A stretch of 49,048 bases of DNA from Bacteroidetes bacterium QS_3_64_15 (GTDB lineage Bacteria; Bacteroidota; Rhodothermia; Rhodothermales; Salinibacteraceae), in the NCBI GenBank assembly GCA_003022565.1, contig PXTN01000107.1, forward strand, positions 1-49,048, read 5' to 3'. A program made the translations under genes and the position numbers. The notes under the pieces are model-generated. The model was given only the letters and a program-made list of their open reading frames with translations, did no database searches and had not been told where the DNA came from. Shown here piece by piece: positions 27,801-35,679 of this stretch. How positions within the stretch are numbered: the first letter of the stretch is position 1; the number at the start of each line of letters is the position of its first letter.

Positions 27801-27953
27801 GACTCGTCCTCCACGGTGGGGCCCAATCATGCGGTACTCCATTGCCTCGTACAGCGACGGGTCGTAGACCGTATTTGCATCATTCTGGGCGAAGAGCGGG
27901 GACGAGCTGCATCCCGCGACGATTAGGGCGGCAAGGACTGCACGCACAAACAT
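24807..27953 (-). CDS. BNR/Asp-box propeller lipoprotein (sortilin VPS10-like), paralogue 2
   Basis: About 1048 residues from the ATG at 27953. The lipoprotein signal MFVRAVLAALIVAGC has a clear lipobox (VAGC), unlike the cleavable signal of its paralogue at 9739-12930. Asp boxes include ETTDAGESW, RSTDGGDTW (twice), KTTDGGDHW, RSDNRGKSW, KSTDGGEDF and RSTDRGRTW, forming the large propeller. The C-terminal helical stalk holds TADLQAQFDLGRQVRDR and NESPQDPINFPPQLDNQWAYLYTHV, the same conserved block as paralogue 1. The two proteins correspond over their length. Start choice is uncertain: an ATG at 27977 and a frame open to 28034 exist, but that stretch contains a tandem 15-bp duplication. Function is unknown; surface location is inferred from the lipobox. 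Confidence 0.86.
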   Translation of the reverse strand: MFVRAVLAALIVAGCSSSPLFAQNDANTVYDPSLYEAMEYRMIGPHRGGRVTAVTGVPTDENTFLMGSTGGGVWETTDAGESWTNLTDGHLEAASIGAVDVAPSDPNVIYVGTGSACPRGNVSIGAGMYRSTDGGDTWTHIGLDNAGLIGRVVTHPDDADRVYAAVLGNIFGPNPERGVYRSTDGGDTWEKVLFVSDSTGAVDLAMNPKNPREIYAATWQAERKPWTLIDGGQESGLYKTTDGGDHWTKLETGFPTEGPIGRIGVTVSPANPDRVWTLVTAEGEKGGVYRSDNRGKSWTRVNGARKLRQRGWYYSHIHADLQDENTVHVLNARYHKSTDGGEDFESVSVPHGDVHDLWIHPDDNDVMVVGNDGGAQVSNNGGHTWSTMYNQPTAEFYRVTVDNQIPYRVYGAQQDNSTISIPSRTSGGIVPEQDWYSVGGGESGHIAVHPNNPDIVYAGNYIGRIDRHNRETGRSRNVISYPQLADGVPPKDLTHRFQWNAPIEISPHDPEVLYHAAQHVLRSTDRGRTWERISPDLTTDNEALQALPGGPVQHDDTGVEVYTTVFALTPSPHEEGTLWAGSDDGLVHLTRDGGETWTDVTPDAMPESGTVNVIESSPHEAGRAFVAVYKYREDDFSPYIFRTEDHGRSWTRLTNGANGIPADHFVRVVREDPNRRGLLYAGTEFGMYVSFDDGAHWQPLQLNLPTTPITDLKVHRKDLVVATQGRSFWILDDLSPLHQLTDEVAATDAHLFTPRTTYQMENGGFRGGQAPTPAPDGALLHYYLDEKPAEEVTLNILDAEGDVVRTYSADPTAEDNDESSLPVEAGMNRFVWRLEYPGPTVVDDAVMSLSDTGGLPAPPGRYRVRLTVGDWSAEETFDVQKDPRENNVSTADLQAQFDLGRQVRDRLTEVHDTIRTIRSIRSQLADVVDRVEQSDTAPPVVDSIRTTADRIQAELTDIEEALIQTKNESPQDPINFPPQLDNQWAYLYTHVKSLYARPTEGTYERFDDLEAKTESQFVRLQSVFDDLTALNARLEKEAIPHVSSSLRH

Positions 27954-27987
27954 CTGCTTTTGAGCAAAGTGCAGCATGGCAAAGGCT

Positions 27988-28017
27988 GAGGTCATGTACG
28001 AGGAGGTCATGTACGAG
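27988..28017. repeat. 15-bp perfect tandem duplication at the paralogue-2 leader
   Basis: GAGGTCATGTACGAG occurs twice head to tail (27988-28002 and 28003-28017). On the minus strand it would encode SYMTSSYMTS, just upstream of the preferred start of the BNR lipoprotein. It looks like a recent slippage event, and supports the view that this stretch is leader rather than coding sequence. Confidence 0.7.
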
Positions 28018-28600
28018 AAGGAAAACGAAAACAAGCCGCGGTGGCCCCGAAAATCGAGTCGACCGCACGCTCCATGTCTTCGACGAGGGCCGGGTCCAGG
28101 CTTTGGAGCTCAAGGGAAAACCATTCGTTGTCGGACCCCTCAATTTGACGCAGAAACGGCACAGCCGGACTGCGAGGGCACGGCAGATCTTACCCCGACA
28201 AGTCCGTGTCACCTGCGGTGCGGTTCTGTGTGTGCCAGCTCCCCGAAATCGGGGAGTTCTGCTAGGCGGACGTTTTGGGGCGCTGCCTGTCTCCCGCCAA
28301 GCGGGACAGTTTCGCTTAGCGTGGCAGGCCGAGGGAAGCGTCGATCAGAACAGGGTGTATGGATGAAAAATGAGTTCATGAAACGCAACCCACAACACTC
28401 CACCACCAAGAAAAACGCACGTTCCGGTTCTAGGGAGAGGGACACTTGCCGCTGCGATCGTTCTGGTAGAAGAAGCTCGGCTCACCGAACAAGGCGCCCG
28501 AAATCATCCCTTCGGTGCTTATCCGTGAATTTGAAATAAATCTTGGCGGTTTGTTCTATCGCCCTGCATCGAAATGCGCGCTGCATAGTGTCCCCATCGC
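28018..28600. other. intergenic region between divergent genes
   Basis: About 580 bases with no supported gene. It separates the minus-strand BNR lipoprotein from the plus-strand Omp85-like gene, so it should hold two promoters. Its central part carries two hairpin units at 28239-28327, listed separately. The last 150 bases before 28600 are AT-rich (for example TTTGAAATAAATCTTGGCGG near 28527). Confidence 0.45.
28239..28327. repeat. two tandem REP-like hairpin units
   Basis: Unit 1 is CTCCCCGAAATCGGGGAG (239-256 of this kilobase, a perfect palindrome) followed by TTCTGCTAGGCGGA. Unit 2 is CTGTCTCCCGCCAAGCGGGACAG (shown here by its arms CTGTCTCCCGC at 28287 and GCGGGACAG at 28301) followed by TTTCGCTTAGCGTGG. 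Both units thus show a CCC/GGG hairpin and then a GTT-CGCT-AG-G tail, in the same order. There is no T tract after either hairpin. This suggests a small dispersed repeat rather than terminators. Confidence 0.55.
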
Positions 28601-30034
28601 GTGAGTCAGTTGTGTGACGCTCAATCAAGCTCGCTTGTGCTCCGATCCGTTCGCGACCTTGCACAGCGGAACTCGTCGCTCCGAATCCTCCTGATTTGCC
28701 TTCTGAGCATCGGGATCATCGGGGTGGGGAGCTGTGCGTCGGCCCAGACGGTGTCGGAGGGTACTTCTCCTGATGGCGATGAGATTGTCCGCGATTCAAC
28801 GGAGCAAAGTGCTCAGGAAGGATTGAGTCGTGCCGATCGTCTGCGCCGGCGGCGCCGGGCCAAGGCCCAAGGAGACCACATGTCCAATCGCGGGTTTCTT
28901 GAGACCGTGGATCGGTACATCGTGGACACGGCGGTGTCGGTCATCTCGAACCAGATTGCCCTGAAAGTTCCGGAGTTGGACGTGGCAGGGATTCAGCCCA
29001 TATTTGGAACGACCACGGGGGGCACCACCGCGGGGCTCCTCTACGAACCGACCTTTTTCCGTGCGAACGAACAGCCCCTCCGCATCGAGGCTGTGGGGGG
29101 GCTCAGTCGGTATTACAGGACCGAGACGCTCTTTCGGATGGAGCGCGGTCGGTACGTCGGCTACGCCTTTGCGCGCTACGAGCATCAGCCTCGCGGCAGG
29201 TTCTTCGGGGTTGGAAGCGGAAGTGTGGCGTCGGATCAGTCGACGTTTCGGTTGGACGAGGGGCTCTTGGGAATCCTTGGGGGGCGCTCGCTAGGATACA
29301 AAGTGTTGGTCGGGGGGCACTTCACGTACCAGCTCAACCGTGTTGGGAACGGTAGTGGAGACGGCCCGCAGGTAAAAGAGCAGTTCGGGGATGAAGTCCC
29401 TGGGGTCGGCGAGAACGTCGATCATCTGATGATCGGGGGCTTCTTCGAGTACGACTCGCGTGACGCGTCGGCCCAGCGCACCCTCGGGCATCGCTTTGCA
29501 CCCACGGAGAATCGGCTGCGGAGCGTCTCGCTCGAGGCGTCCCGGGGATTCTACCTGTCGGCCGAAGTGACCCGCAACGTCGACACCCGAGCCGAACAGT
29601 ACGGATTCACGCGCTATACGCTCGATGCGCGGGAATTTCTTCCCGTCGACAAGGAACTCCTCCACGGGTTTGCATTTCGCCAGTTCGCGTCCTTTACCCA
29701 GTCGGGGAAGGGAGAGGTGCCGTTCTACCGCCTCCAATCGATTGGAGGGTCGCGGTCGCTTCGCGGTTACGGAGGCGGTCGATTTCGCGATCGCAACGTG
29801 ATTCTATCCAACGCGGAGGTGCGGTATCAGGTTTGGCACAAGCTCGACATGGCCCTGTTCACCGATGTCGGTCACGTGTTCAATGACGTAGGGCACCTGG
29901 GCGAGGGCGGGGTGCGCGTGGGATACGGAGTTGGGTTCCAGTACCGGAAGGACGGAAAAACGCTCGGCCGGATCGATATTGCGCGCAGTACTGAAGGAAC
30001 GACGGTGACCGTAGACCTCGGCTCGCTCTTCTAA
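28601..30034 (+). CDS. Omp85/BamA-like surface antigen (D15) outer membrane barrel
   Basis: 477 residues from a GTG start; no early ATG exists. A hydrophobic signal (RILLICLLSIGIIGVGSCASAQ) can be read as signal peptidase I (ASA|Q) or as a lipobox VGSC; the former fits a barrel protein. A basic, disordered stretch (RADRLRRRRRAKAQGD) precedes the barrel. The C-terminal half holds the family's signatures: YDSRDASAQRTLGHRF (substrate-facing strand), then YRLQSIGGSRSLRGYGGGRFRDRN (the GG.. SLRGY loop that inserts into the barrel), then MALFTDVGHVFND and GYGVGFQYR. No POTRA domains are seen, unlike BamA. Its role may be protein or lipid transfer at the outer membrane. The next gene, encoding an unknown secreted protein, may be functionally linked. 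Confidence 0.86.
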   Translation: MSQLCDAQSSSLVLRSVRDLAQRNSSLRILLICLLSIGIIGVGSCASAQTVSEGTSPDGDEIVRDSTEQSAQEGLSRADRLRRRRRAKAQGDHMSNRGFLETVDRYIVDTAVSVISNQIALKVPELDVAGIQPIFGTTTGGTTAGLLYEPTFFRANEQPLRIEAVGGLSRYYRTETLFRMERGRYVGYAFARYEHQPRGRFFGVGSGSVASDQSTFRLDEGLLGILGGRSLGYKVLVGGHFTYQLNRVGNGSGDGPQVKEQFGDEVPGVGENVDHLMIGGFFEYDSRDASAQRTLGHRFAPTENRLRSVSLEASRGFYLSAEVTRNVDTRAEQYGFTRYTLDAREFLPVDKELLHGFAFRQFASFTQSGKGEVPFYRLQSIGGSRSLRGYGGGRFRDRNVILSNAEVRYQVWHKLDMALFTDVGHVFNDVGHLGEGGVRVGYGVGFQYRKDGKTLGRIDIARSTEGTTVTVDLGSLF

Positions 30035-30381
30035 CCCGGTGTCCTCACGAGAGGCCTAGCGAGGCACAAGAGGCGGTCCAGAAGCTGTTCGGCGGACGTT
30101 CTGCGGCCTGCGAGTGGATCCCGCGCAGCCCGGTGACTACTCGTGCTGCAAGCAGCATGATCTCCGGCCCTTGCTTCGCTCGTGTCGGCTGAACATCAAT
30201 CCACCGGACCGCTTCTCAAGATGCAGCTTCTCAAGATGCCGTGCGCGCACCGCGGGCGATGCCCCGCATCGTCGAGGAGGAAACATGAGCAGATGGGGCC
30301 GCCGCTGACGCCGTAATAGCGTCCCGTAAGACATCCGGGCTAACTTTCGATACGACGCGAGCGTGGTTCAAATGTGGCGTC
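30035..30381. other. 347-base gap with a tandem repeat and a dispersed repeat copy
   Basis: No gene is seen. At 30211-30240 a 15-bp unit GCTTCTCAAGATGC(A/C) is repeated twice head to tail. At 30316-30338 lies the second copy of the dispersed motif found at 8795-8817 (TAGCGTCCCGTAAGACATCC then GGG). No terminator-like hairpin with T tract follows the Omp85 gene. Confidence 0.5.
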
Positions 30382-32031
30382 ATGGCTCCCATGGAACGAC
30401 TCGGATTGGTTGCTCTGCTGCTGGTCCTCGTGGGACCGGCGCTTGCAGTGCCCTCCTCAGCGCAGCGGTTTCTGCCCGACGATCCGTTGTGGACGGATCC
30501 CGATCGCATGGATATGCCCTATCCGGAGCCGCAACCGGATGAGCGGGAGAGAGGGCCATTTGAGTTTCTGGAACGGACCTTTGGATCGCCGGGCGAACAC
30601 ACGGGCCCCGCGCTGAACGTGAACACGGTGGGCGGCGTCCCGAACTCGTCGTGGTACACCAATCGCCACTACCGCGTCCCCATGTCGGAGGCGGAGCTGC
30701 GTCGGGGGCCGAACGAGGACCCGGGCCCCTCCATGCACGCCCGGTGGCGCGTCGTCCGTCTCATCGAGAAGAGTGGCCTTCCTGGGGCCATCGTGCAAGA
30801 TGCGACGGATCGCCGCTTCAACATCGTCTTCGATGCGCCGGCCCACCCCGAGATGGCCACCGGCGCCGCGATGGTGAGCAGCCGCCTGCTGTACGCACTC
30901 GGGTACAACGTTCCCCACCACTGGCTGCGGTCCATACAGGCCGAGCAGCTCTCCCCGGCGTCCGATAGCGTCACGCAGTCGGACGTGGATAGCCTCCTCG
31001 CGCAGGCACATCAGCGCTCCGACGGCACGCATCGCGTCCTGGCAACCCGAATTCCGGGTGTTGAGCGGCGCGTTGGGCCGTTCTCCTTTCACGGCACCCG
31101 CGCCGACGACGGCAACGACATCTTTCCCCATGAGGCCCGCCGCGAGCTCCGGGGATTGCGGGTAATTGCCGCGTGGATGGATCACAGCAGCACGGCCCGT
31201 CGGCATACGCTCGACGTGGGCGTGCGCGAGGAGGGACGTCGGTTCGTGCGACACTACCTCACCGACCTGCGCCTGACGCTCGGAAGTGGAGGGGCGACCC
31301 CCGTTCCGCGCTGGGTAGGGCACGAACACGTTCTCGAGCTGGATCAAGTGTTCAGGCGGATCGGGACGCTCGGGTTGAGTGGGGGGGAGTGGGCCGAGAA
31401 GACGCTCCCGGAATGGCGGGCCGTGGGCCAATTTCGAGCTCGGTATTTTGTGCCCAGCGAATGGCGTCCGAAGTGGCCCAATCCGGCCTTCGAGCGATGC
31501 GACGCCGCCGATGCCTTCTGGGCCGCCAAGCAGGTGCGTCATTTCTCCGAGTCGGAGTTGGAGGCCATCGTTGCCACCGCGGAGTATTCGTCTTCTGAGG
31601 CTGCCGACTACATGGTGCAGACGCTAATGCAACGGCGCGACTCCATCGCCCAGGCATACCTACAATGGGGCGGCGGGCTCGATCGATTTGCCGTCCGGGA
31701 GGGCGCGCTCACCTTCCACGATCTGCGCGCAACGTACGGCTCCGCGCCCGACTCGGTGCGGCGGGCCGTCGCGTGGCACGTCTACGACAATCACCGAGAG
31801 CAGGTGGGGGAGCTGGTCCGCGAGGGGACGTCCCGCCGCGAGAGAATTCCGCTGCCCTCGGGCCGCACCCCATCGTTTCTGCGTGCGACCCTGAGGACGC
31901 CTGGACATGGGACGACCCGCGTCTTTCTACGAAAAATCCCGTCGTCCGCGACCTCGACGGAAGCGGCGCCGTACGAGGTGGTGGGCGTCGAACGCTCAGA
32001 AGGCGGTCCTCCCGAGCCCGGTTCGGAGTGA
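30382..32031 (+). CDS. secreted protein of unknown function
   Basis: 549 residues. The start MAPMERLGLVALLLVLVGPALAVPSSAQ is a signal peptide. The rest is soluble and rich in Arg, Trp and Tyr. Recognisable conserved-looking blocks are ALNVNTVGGVPNSSWYTNRH (about residue 75), RRFNIVFDAPAHPEMATGAAM with VSSRLLYALGYNVPHHW (about 150-185), and LRGLRVIAAWMDHSSTARRHTLDV (about 250). The pattern 'lfd...hPE..tga..v...l.yAlGynVP' recalls CotH- or HipA-like kinase-fold proteins, but no catalytic set can be assigned. It follows the Omp85-like gene on the same strand (347-base gap), and I recall similar pairs in other phyla, so a role in outer-membrane lipid or protein handling is possible. Function remains unassigned. 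Confidence 0.72.
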   Translation: MAPMERLGLVALLLVLVGPALAVPSSAQRFLPDDPLWTDPDRMDMPYPEPQPDERERGPFEFLERTFGSPGEHTGPALNVNTVGGVPNSSWYTNRHYRVPMSEAELRRGPNEDPGPSMHARWRVVRLIEKSGLPGAIVQDATDRRFNIVFDAPAHPEMATGAAMVSSRLLYALGYNVPHHWLRSIQAEQLSPASDSVTQSDVDSLLAQAHQRSDGTHRVLATRIPGVERRVGPFSFHGTRADDGNDIFPHEARRELRGLRVIAAWMDHSSTARRHTLDVGVREEGRRFVRHYLTDLRLTLGSGGATPVPRWVGHEHVLELDQVFRRIGTLGLSGGEWAEKTLPEWRAVGQFRARYFVPSEWRPKWPNPAFERCDAADAFWAAKQVRHFSESELEAIVATAEYSSSEAADYMVQTLMQRRDSIAQAYLQWGGGLDRFAVREGALTFHDLRATYGSAPDSVRRAVAWHVYDNHREQVGELVREGTSRRERIPLPSGRTPSFLRATLRTPGHGTTRVFLRKIPSSATSTEAAPYEVVGVERSEGGPPEPGSE

Positions 32032-32055
32032 CATTTATCCCTCCGCGCAGAATGC

Positions 32056-32505
32056 CTAGATCGTCTCCCCAGGGCCCGAGAGGCGGTTGCACTCCCGTTC
32101 AATCTGGTCTACGAGGCTCGGGTCGTGCTCCACGAGGCGCTCGACGAGGGAGACCAACTCGTCCCGGTCCAGGCCGTTCATGAGGTCGGCCACCGCCGCA
32201 GGGTCCGTTTTGGGGACCCTCTCGTCGTCCATCGCCTTCAGCAGAGTGGCCACGATGTGCTTACACCAGGAGCCTTCGTGGTACGGGCAGGTGCACTCGA
32301 CATCCGTGACGTCCTCAGCGTCGAACTGAACCGCCACGAGGTACGGATGCACGTCGCTGCCCTGCACCTGGGCCTTCAAGGTGTGCTCGCCCGTCTGCTT
32401 CAGGGCCTGCACCGCCCCGTCCGCGAGGTACTGCCGACCGCGCTCGAACGACCCGCCGGCCGTGTGGGTCTGAATGTCGTCTTTCGTGAGGGACGGAAAG
32501 GACAT
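32056..32505 (-). CDS. SWIM zinc-finger protein
   Basis: 149 residues. The SWIM motif CxCx(n)CxH is present as C71-T-C73 and C81-K-H83 in CTCPYHEGSWCKHIVATLL. The preceding beta-strand region (SFERGRQYLADGAV, HPYLVAVQFDAEDVTDVE) is the usual SWIM lead-in, and the C-terminal part forms acidic helices (MNGLDRDELVSLVERLVEHDPSLVDQIERE). Bacterial SWIM proteins bind nucleic acid or protein and often accompany SNF2 helicases or DUF5691/MoxR systems; none is nearby here. I chose the ATG at 32505, eight codons inside the longest frame, as family similarity begins there. The gene is 35 bases downstream of the amidotransferase gene and is likely cotranscribed with it. Confidence 0.85.
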   Translation of the reverse strand: MSFPSLTKDDIQTHTAGGSFERGRQYLADGAVQALKQTGEHTLKAQVQGSDVHPYLVAVQFDAEDVTDVECTCPYHEGSWCKHIVATLLKAMDDERVPKTDPAAVADLMNGLDRDELVSLVERLVEHDPSLVDQIERECNRLSGPGETI

Positions 32506-32540
32506 GGCTGGGGCAGGGACTGGGCACAAGAGACGTGAAC

Positions 32541-33299
32541 TTAGGCGTTCATCGCGGAGGACGGGGCGTCGTAGGCCGTGGCGGCGACGTGCTCAAGGAA
32601 GTTGTCGAAGATGCGCGGGGCCGCCTGGGCGGCATTCACGTTGGCCTCCGTGCAGGTGTCGAGGGCCTGTTGGATGGTGCGGTCGGACAGCTCTTTCGAA
32701 TGAATCATCGCCTTGGCCGTCTGCAGGTCGTACTCGGGATGGAACTGCACGGCGTAGACCTGTTCCCATCGAAAGGCCTGCACGCCCGTCGTGTTGGAGG
32801 CCAGAAGGCGGGCGTCCGGCGGCATCTCCACCACGTGATCGGAGTGTGTGGCGAAGACGGTAAACGGGTCCGAGAGTCCGTTCCAGATCGGGTCGTCCGC
32901 CTCCTGGTTCACCTCCACGTACCCGAGCTCGTAGGAGCCGCCCCGCACGGTGCCGCCGAGAATCTGGGCGAGAAGCTGGTGCCCCCAGCAGACGCCGAGG
33001 ATGGGAAGCCCGTCGGCAATGGTCCCTTCCACCCACCGGCTCAATTCCTGAATCCAGGGCCGATGATCGTCGTAGACGGACGACTGGGAGCCGGTAATGA
33101 TGACCCCGTCGAACGGTTGTGCAGGACGGTCCTGCGTCTGCACTGGGGTCGGGTCGCCAATCGGCGGCGGCATTTCACCCTCGTTGGCGTTGTAGATGGT
33201 GAGGGCGGCGTCCACCTCCCGCTGAAAATTGCGCTGGGCGTGCGGCGTGCCGAGCGAGGCGTCGATGAGGGCGAGGCGCATTGCGAGTTTTTCGGTCAT
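32541..33299 (-). CDS. class I glutamine amidotransferase (GuaA-like, stand-alone)
   Basis: 252 residues. A stand-alone GATase-1 domain: the oxyanion strand GVIITGSQSSVYDD (about 65-78), the nucleophile elbow LGVCWGHQLL (C104) and the His/Glu pair in VQFHPEYD (H187, E189). It is of the type annotated as type 1 glutamine amidotransferase, distinct from the peptidase C26 protein at 7552. It may hydrolyse a glutamine or gamma-glutamyl substrate; no synthetase partner is adjacent, so it is not a typical GMP synthase subunit. An internal start at 33281 (MRLALIDASLG) is equally possible. It is first of a two-gene minus-strand unit with the SWIM gene. Confidence 0.87.
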   Translation of the reverse strand: MTEKLAMRLALIDASLGTPHAQRNFQREVDAALTIYNANEGEMPPPIGDPTPVQTQDRPAQPFDGVIITGSQSSVYDDHRPWIQELSRWVEGTIADGLPILGVCWGHQLLAQILGGTVRGGSYELGYVEVNQEADDPIWNGLSDPFTVFATHSDHVVEMPPDARLLASNTTGVQAFRWEQVYAVQFHPEYDLQTAKAMIHSKELSDRTIQQALDTCTEANVNAAQAAPRIFDNFLEHVAATAYDAPSSAMNA

Positions 33300-33572
33300 T
33301 CAATGAACCGTCACTAAATCGACCGCTGACGGGGAAGTGCGTTCCGTGGGAGAAAAGTTGAAGGTTGGGAGGCGCCTCGTCAATCACACTCTGAAAGCGT
33401 TCGGTCGCTTTGCTCCCAGCAACGCTTGTGTCGGCGTCGCATCCATTCGTGAAACAGCGTCTGCTGCCTGGATAGTAGAACTTCTGGGGACTCGCCGGCA
33501 CTCCCCTTTTTACTGTCATTCTGCGGGGCTTTGAGGAGCTTCCTATCGTCCTGATTCCGAATCCTGCGCGTC

Positions 33573-34790
33573 ATGGATACTCGTATGGCCTGCTCTACGG
33601 TGCGGTGGGGGTGGGGCTTGTGTGCACTCCTCGTCTGTGCGGGGCTCGCCAACGCCTGCGACTCGATCAATGGCGGGGACGAGCGGGGAGGATGGGAGGT
33701 CGCGTGGTCTCGATCTTTTTCCGGGGATTATGCGACCAGTGCCCAGCCGGTCATAGATTCGGAGCGCACGTACGTGGCACTTGGCCCCTCCCTTCAGTGC
33801 CGCTCTCTGGAAGATGGGGAGAAGTGCTGGAGTACGGACATGATTGCCAGCGATCAAGATCTCTCCGCCGGGGAAATCCTGGAGAGTGCAGGCCGTCTCT
33901 TCGTGAACGATGGCCCGCTCGTCCGGGCATTTGCAAAGACAGATGGGCGCCTCGTGTGGAGTACGCAAATCCAGGACTTCCGCTCAACGATTAATGCCCG
34001 GATGGCTCAAAACACCTCTCACTTGTTTCTCGGGGGAAAAGGGGAAGTGGTACGGATTCGGAAGGACGACGGGACCGTTGACCTGCGCATTCCTGTTGAG
34101 CAACTTGCTCGCGACAAGTTTACCCAGACGGCCTACGAGGTTCAGGTCGATGAGGGACAACTCTTTGTTCCGACCGCCTATCATCGGGACAGCTTCGAAG
34201 CGATCCGAGGGAACGTGCTGGTCTTTAACGCCCAGACAGGTGCGTACCAGTGGGGCTACGACGTGCCCCATCGCTACGTCAAGCCCCCCTCCGTGTCCGA
34301 TTCGATCAAGCTCGATGCAGATGTGGAGCGGGTAGGGTTGGGGAACGAACGTGCTGTGTTTGCTGCCAGCCAGTCCGTGTTCGCACTCGACCGGTCCACG
34401 GGAGAGAAGAAGTGGGACGTGTTCTTCAAAGACGATGGCTTTGGCGAGTCAGTTGTCGTCAAGAGCGGAACGGCCTACGTAGGATCACTCGGGGCACGCG
34501 TTTATGCCTTCGACGTGCGGACCGGGGAGCAACGCTGGGCGTCAAGGGAGATGGGAGGAAGCCTGTTTACAATCCTCACCGCCAAACACGGCCGAGTGTA
34601 TTTAGGCAACGAGGCCGGGGGGCAAATCTGGGTGCTCGAGGCCGAGACCGGAGAAGTCATCTGGCACAGCTACCCGCCGGAGTATGCAACGGAGGGTATC
34701 CCGTACACGTATGTATCGCCCTTAGCAGTGGGGGAGGAGTACATGGTAAATGTCGGCGGTCGAAAGATCTACGCGCTAACCATTCCGTGA
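33573..34790 (+). CDS. PQQ/BamB-like beta-propeller lipoprotein
   Basis: 405 residues. Hydrophobic signal with a cysteine at residue 29 (CAGLANACDS), a lipobox-like end with Asn at the -2 position, so lipidation is likely but not certain. The mature domain has PQQ-type propeller repeats: TYVALGPSLQCRSLEDGEKCWSTD, LVRAFAKTDGRLVWSTQ, VLVFNAQTGAYQWGYD, VFALDRSTGEKKWDVFF, VYAFDVRTGEQRWASRE and IWVLEAETGEVIWHS. Each has the AxDxxTGxxxW pattern. In BamB such propellers scaffold outer-membrane protein assembly; this gene is not near a bam cluster, so the role is inferred only as binding or scaffold. Divergent from the amidotransferase gene with a 273-base promoter gap. Confidence 0.85.
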   Translation: MDTRMACSTVRWGWGLCALLVCAGLANACDSINGGDERGGWEVAWSRSFSGDYATSAQPVIDSERTYVALGPSLQCRSLEDGEKCWSTDMIASDQDLSAGEILESAGRLFVNDGPLVRAFAKTDGRLVWSTQIQDFRSTINARMAQNTSHLFLGGKGEVVRIRKDDGTVDLRIPVEQLARDKFTQTAYEVQVDEGQLFVPTAYHRDSFEAIRGNVLVFNAQTGAYQWGYDVPHRYVKPPSVSDSIKLDADVERVGLGNERAVFAASQSVFALDRSTGEKKWDVFFKDDGFGESVVVKSGTAYVGSLGARVYAFDVRTGEQRWASREMGGSLFTILTAKHGRVYLGNEAGGQIWVLEAETGEVIWHSYPPEYATEGIPYTYVSPLAVGEEYMVNVGGRKIYALTIP

Positions 34791-34852
34791 CGGCACGCGT
34801 CCGCTCTGGGTTCGTGGCATTCTCGCTCATTTGATTGCACCGAGGTGTTTCA

Positions 34853-35605
34853 ATGTCTTCGGATGCCGATGTCCCCTCTTCAGTGGGGATTCCGATCTGC
34901 CTGTTGCTTCTTGCGGCCGTGGCGCTCGCTCCATGTGACACGTGGGCGCAGTGTAGACCGGGGGGGCTAGGGAGACAGCTGGAGGGGGAACTAGGGCGCC
35001 ATTCCGTAAGGAATGCGGAGCCTCTACGACCTGCGGTGAGTCTGTCATCAGGGCCTTCTCAGTGGGCCGGTCCTTTGCAATGGGACCGGCACCCCCCAAT
35101 CGGATTCGCCGCCGAGGACTGGCGGTGGGGGTACGCGACGGGGCGGGCCGTTCTGTCGACCGTAATTCCGCTTGCCGTTGGGAGTGTGCTCCTCCGAACG
35201 CGCCCACGGGACCGGACGCTGAACGGCCTGGGGCTCGCCACCATTGGGCCGGGGCTGCTCGTTGGGCCGTCGACGGGGCAGTGGTGCCTGGGTGGGCGCT
35301 ACGCCCGGAAGAGCGTGCTCCCGACCCTCCTGCGGGGTGCGGGCATGGGCGGCACCGTTCTGATCTGGGAGTGGGCGGAGCGAGCGCTGGATGACGCCGG
35401 CCTGGGAGGGTTTATTTTGACCCTGCCCGTAGGGTTGGGGCTTTTCTTCACCAGCTACGTGGTTCTGGGGGCCATGGGGTGGTCGATGCAGGAGACGCCT
35501 CGCATCCCGTGTGGTACCAACGAGGGGACGGCCGCCGTCTCCGTCGCGCCAGTTATCCAAGCCCAGGTTGGCAATGTCGGCGTCAGTCTGTCGATTCGGT
35601 TGTAG
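34853..35605 (+). CDS. hypothetical membrane protein
   Basis: 250 residues from the ATG at 34853; the frame is open to a TTG at 34835, which is less likely. The N-terminal hydrophobic segment (GIPICLLLLAAVALAPCDTWAQ) looks like a cleavable signal peptide. Further hydrophobic stretches follow: VLSTVIPLAVGSVLL, GLGLATIGPGLLVGP and a longer LGGFILTLPVGLGLFFTSYVVLGAMGW. Two glycine-rich motifs (STGQWCLGGRYARKS) lie between. The last strand QAQVGNVGVSLSIRL resembles an outer-membrane C-terminal strand. I do not recognise a family. It follows the PQQ lipoprotein by 62 bases and probably is cotranscribed with it. Confidence 0.6.
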   Translation: MSSDADVPSSVGIPICLLLLAAVALAPCDTWAQCRPGGLGRQLEGELGRHSVRNAEPLRPAVSLSSGPSQWAGPLQWDRHPPIGFAAEDWRWGYATGRAVLSTVIPLAVGSVLLRTRPRDRTLNGLGLATIGPGLLVGPSTGQWCLGGRYARKSVLPTLLRGAGMGGTVLIWEWAERALDDAGLGGFILTLPVGLGLFFTSYVVLGAMGWSMQETPRIPCGTNEGTAAVSVAPVIQAQVGNVGVSLSIRL

Positions 35606-35679
35606 CCTCTCATCAGGGGACCTGTCTTTCAAGGGCTAGGATCCTCTGCTGGGTGGCACTAATCACAGGAAAGGGACGA

